A DNA stretch of 64,000 nucleotides from assembly GCA_035041965.1 (NCBI GenBank), contig JAPYMA010001211.1, forward strand, positions 62,001 through 126,000, written 5' to 3'. The translations under genes were made by a program, and so were the position numbers. This document shows, piece by piece, positions 62,422-64,000 of the stretch; positions within the stretch are counted from its first letter, which is position 1, and every line of letters starts with the position of its first letter. This DNA comes from Anisakis pegreffii (taxonomy: Eukaryota > Nematoda > Chromadorea > Rhabditida > Anisakidae). Under the pieces are notes generated by a model. That model was not told the origin of the DNA. It saw only the letters and a program-made list of their open reading frames with translations, and did not search any database.

Positions 62422-64000
62422 TCATTCAGACTTCTTGACCGCAGGTAACAACTTAGCACGGCAATCACCGAACCCAATTCGATAGCCATCGCCTTGGCAC
62501 CAGCCTAAAAGATGACTTACTTTGGTATATGAAACCGATACAGTTGCATTATTTGAAAAGATGAATTTCTTTTAATATAGACGGTGCAATTTTAGAAGAG
62601 GCACCTTTGAGAATGACTTCATCGTTGTCATTGATGAATTTACGAGTTTGACTGCCCACTTGAACCGTTCGAGTACCTTTCCAGGACAACTCCAACATCG
62701 ATCCAAAACTCTTCTCATCCTGAATGCAGTTCTATTGCAATAGATCTATATTCGCCTCAACGATTAATGCTTTCATTCAATCGCATTTCAATAACAACGG
62801 TTCAACATGCTACAACTCCACTTGCTACATCAACTTTTTTTTCAATCCCGTCCTGCTACCTTCACCACACACAATCGGCAATATGAACAAATGCTCAATG
62901 CCATCTCAATCGAATATCTACAAGAACAATGCAGCAACAATAGAATCAGCACAACGACGAACCGTTCCAGAGATAGTACCGGAACCCATCAAATCGCCCG
63001 CGCGGATATTACACCCATTACTTGTGTGATGTGCGAGTTGCTGCTTCATTGTCCAATACATGTACTGAAATTATCCATTTCCAAATCATTTATCAAACTG
63101 AAATGTGATCTCAAACCTAGATGTAAAATCATTTTGTCATGCTCCTTTCTTACATCTCTAGTCCATCTACTCGAAACACTCAATCTACATACATTCATAT
63201 ATCCACCCAACTCGCCTCAGTCGCATTCATGCAACAAATGCCATTTTTTCAAATGTCACTCGAATAAATTCGAAACAAAAAATTCAACAAGTTGAAAACA
63301 AGAAGGTGAAAAACCTTGAAATTCGAGTGGCAAACAACATGCTCAGTGCTATCGCCTTCAGCTGAAATTTGAATTTCGTTGTGTCGGTGACGAATAACAA
63401 ATAAAAATTAAATTTCATCCAAATGATTAAACGGTTGATAAAATTCACAAAATTAGGTCAGAATGGACATCACAATAAACTGGTGAAAATGAAAATTAAG
63501 AGAGCAGAATATTACGTTTGATTGAAGCTTGAAGATTAATATCGAAATTATACGGATCTTCATGTTGCAAATGGGGCAATGGTTTGGGTTCCTGAAACAC
63601 AAAATGAACGGAGTTGAACAACACGTGTATGCTGAATTCACATAGGCTTACACATAAGACAGCCGTCACCTTCATCAAAATGACTTCAAATGAGTGTATA
63701 ATGAAGCAGTGAAGTGAAACAAAAACAGTGATTATACTTGTTCCATGTTATCAATGACGAATGGCGCTAAAGCATCCATAGTAACAATCCACGGCGATAT
63801 CGTTGTGCCGAAACTTTTGCCCAAGAACGGTCCTAACGGTACATATTCCCATTTCTGAATATCACGAGCTGCAACAAACGAACCGTTTTGAACGATGACT
63901 AAAACAATTCCGAGAGGAAACAATAAAAATTTTGCAAGTGAACTTGCAACTTAATAACCGTGCACACGCAGTCTTGCCTACGTTCCCCTCGGCCAACCTA
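62422..64000 (-). CDS. Fumarylacetoacetase, second copy (5' part outside window)
   Basis: Tandem paralogue of the gene at 57624-61414. Six exons are visible: 63738-63868, 63516-63591, 63315-63361, 62963-63064, 62605-62719, 62422-62504. Their lengths (131, 76, 47, 102, 115, 83) and phases equal exons 6-11 of the other copy exactly. All frames are open and all splice sites present, so it looks functional. Sequence blocks: [43 protein letters not shown], the [10 protein letters not shown] block, [23 protein letters not shown]. Differences from the first copy include SGTISGT for SGTISGP at the end of its fourth visible exon and a different C-terminus (KKSE for KSPY). Exons 1-5 must lie beyond position 64000; no further exon is seen between 63869 and the window end. 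Confidence 0.93.

Noticed and set aside
62724..63295. Plus-strand ORFs of 101 and 162 codons
   Set aside because: Antisense to an FAH exon (62963-63064) and its introns; no independent support.
1..64000. Bacterial features: operon with ribosome binding sites, CRISPR, IS elements
   Set aside because: All genes have spliceosomal introns; no regularly spaced repeat array or transposase was seen.
1..64000. Spliced-leader RNA, rRNA or snRNA genes
   Set aside because: Scanning by eye for the nematode SL1 leader and for U6-like or rRNA cores found nothing convincing.

Overview
The window is nuclear DNA of an AT-rich metazoan, most probably a nematode. Every recognisable gene is split by many GT-AG introns. 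Several start codons lie a few bases after a strong TTTCAG-type acceptor with no coding exon in front, as expected for spliced-leader trans-splicing. The gene set also fits: an NPR-type neuropeptide receptor, tandem UPF0057/PMP3 mini-proteins and a secreted glycine-rich peptide. No organism name can be given from the sequence alone. Exon models below were built by hand from splice signals, reading phase and protein-family conservation.

1-10.5 kb (+): a C/T-rich minisatellite, a tRNA-Pro(CGG), then a complete HERC4-type ubiquitin ligase (19 exons, about 1032 aa, RCC1 propeller plus HECT domain). 10.5-15.4 kb: gene-poor DNA with hairpins and a dispersed repeat. 15.4-21.0 kb: a tandem segmental duplication. 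Each copy carries a small UPF0057/PMP3 membrane-protein gene (+) facing a secreted-peptide gene (-). Only the right copy keeps the Gly-rich/Cys-capped exon. 21.0-25.4 kb: no gene recognised.

25.4-27.9 kb (+): a DHRS1-type short-chain dehydrogenase (6 exons, 335 aa). 29.2-35.0 kb (-): a neuropeptide Y/F-like class A GPCR with all seven helices on seven exons; the extreme N-terminus is not found. 35.0-49.8 kb: long gene-poor stretch with weak ORFs, perfect palindromes, a 25-bp triple repeat and a SINE-like insertion that has a tRNA-like segment and 17-bp target-site duplications.

49.8-64.0 kb (-): four co-directional genes. In transcription order they are a second fumarylacetoacetase (5' end outside the window), a complete fumarylacetoacetase (11 exons, 418 aa), the nuclear RNase P/MRP subunit RPP30 (6 exons, 351 aa) and a TRMT10C/MRPP1-like subunit of mitochondrial RNase P. 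The first two serve the last step of tyrosine breakdown. The last two serve tRNA 5'-end processing in nucleus and mitochondrion. Adjacency of RPP30 and MRPP1, 446 bp apart on one strand, is the most interesting gene-level observation and suggests a possible operon.
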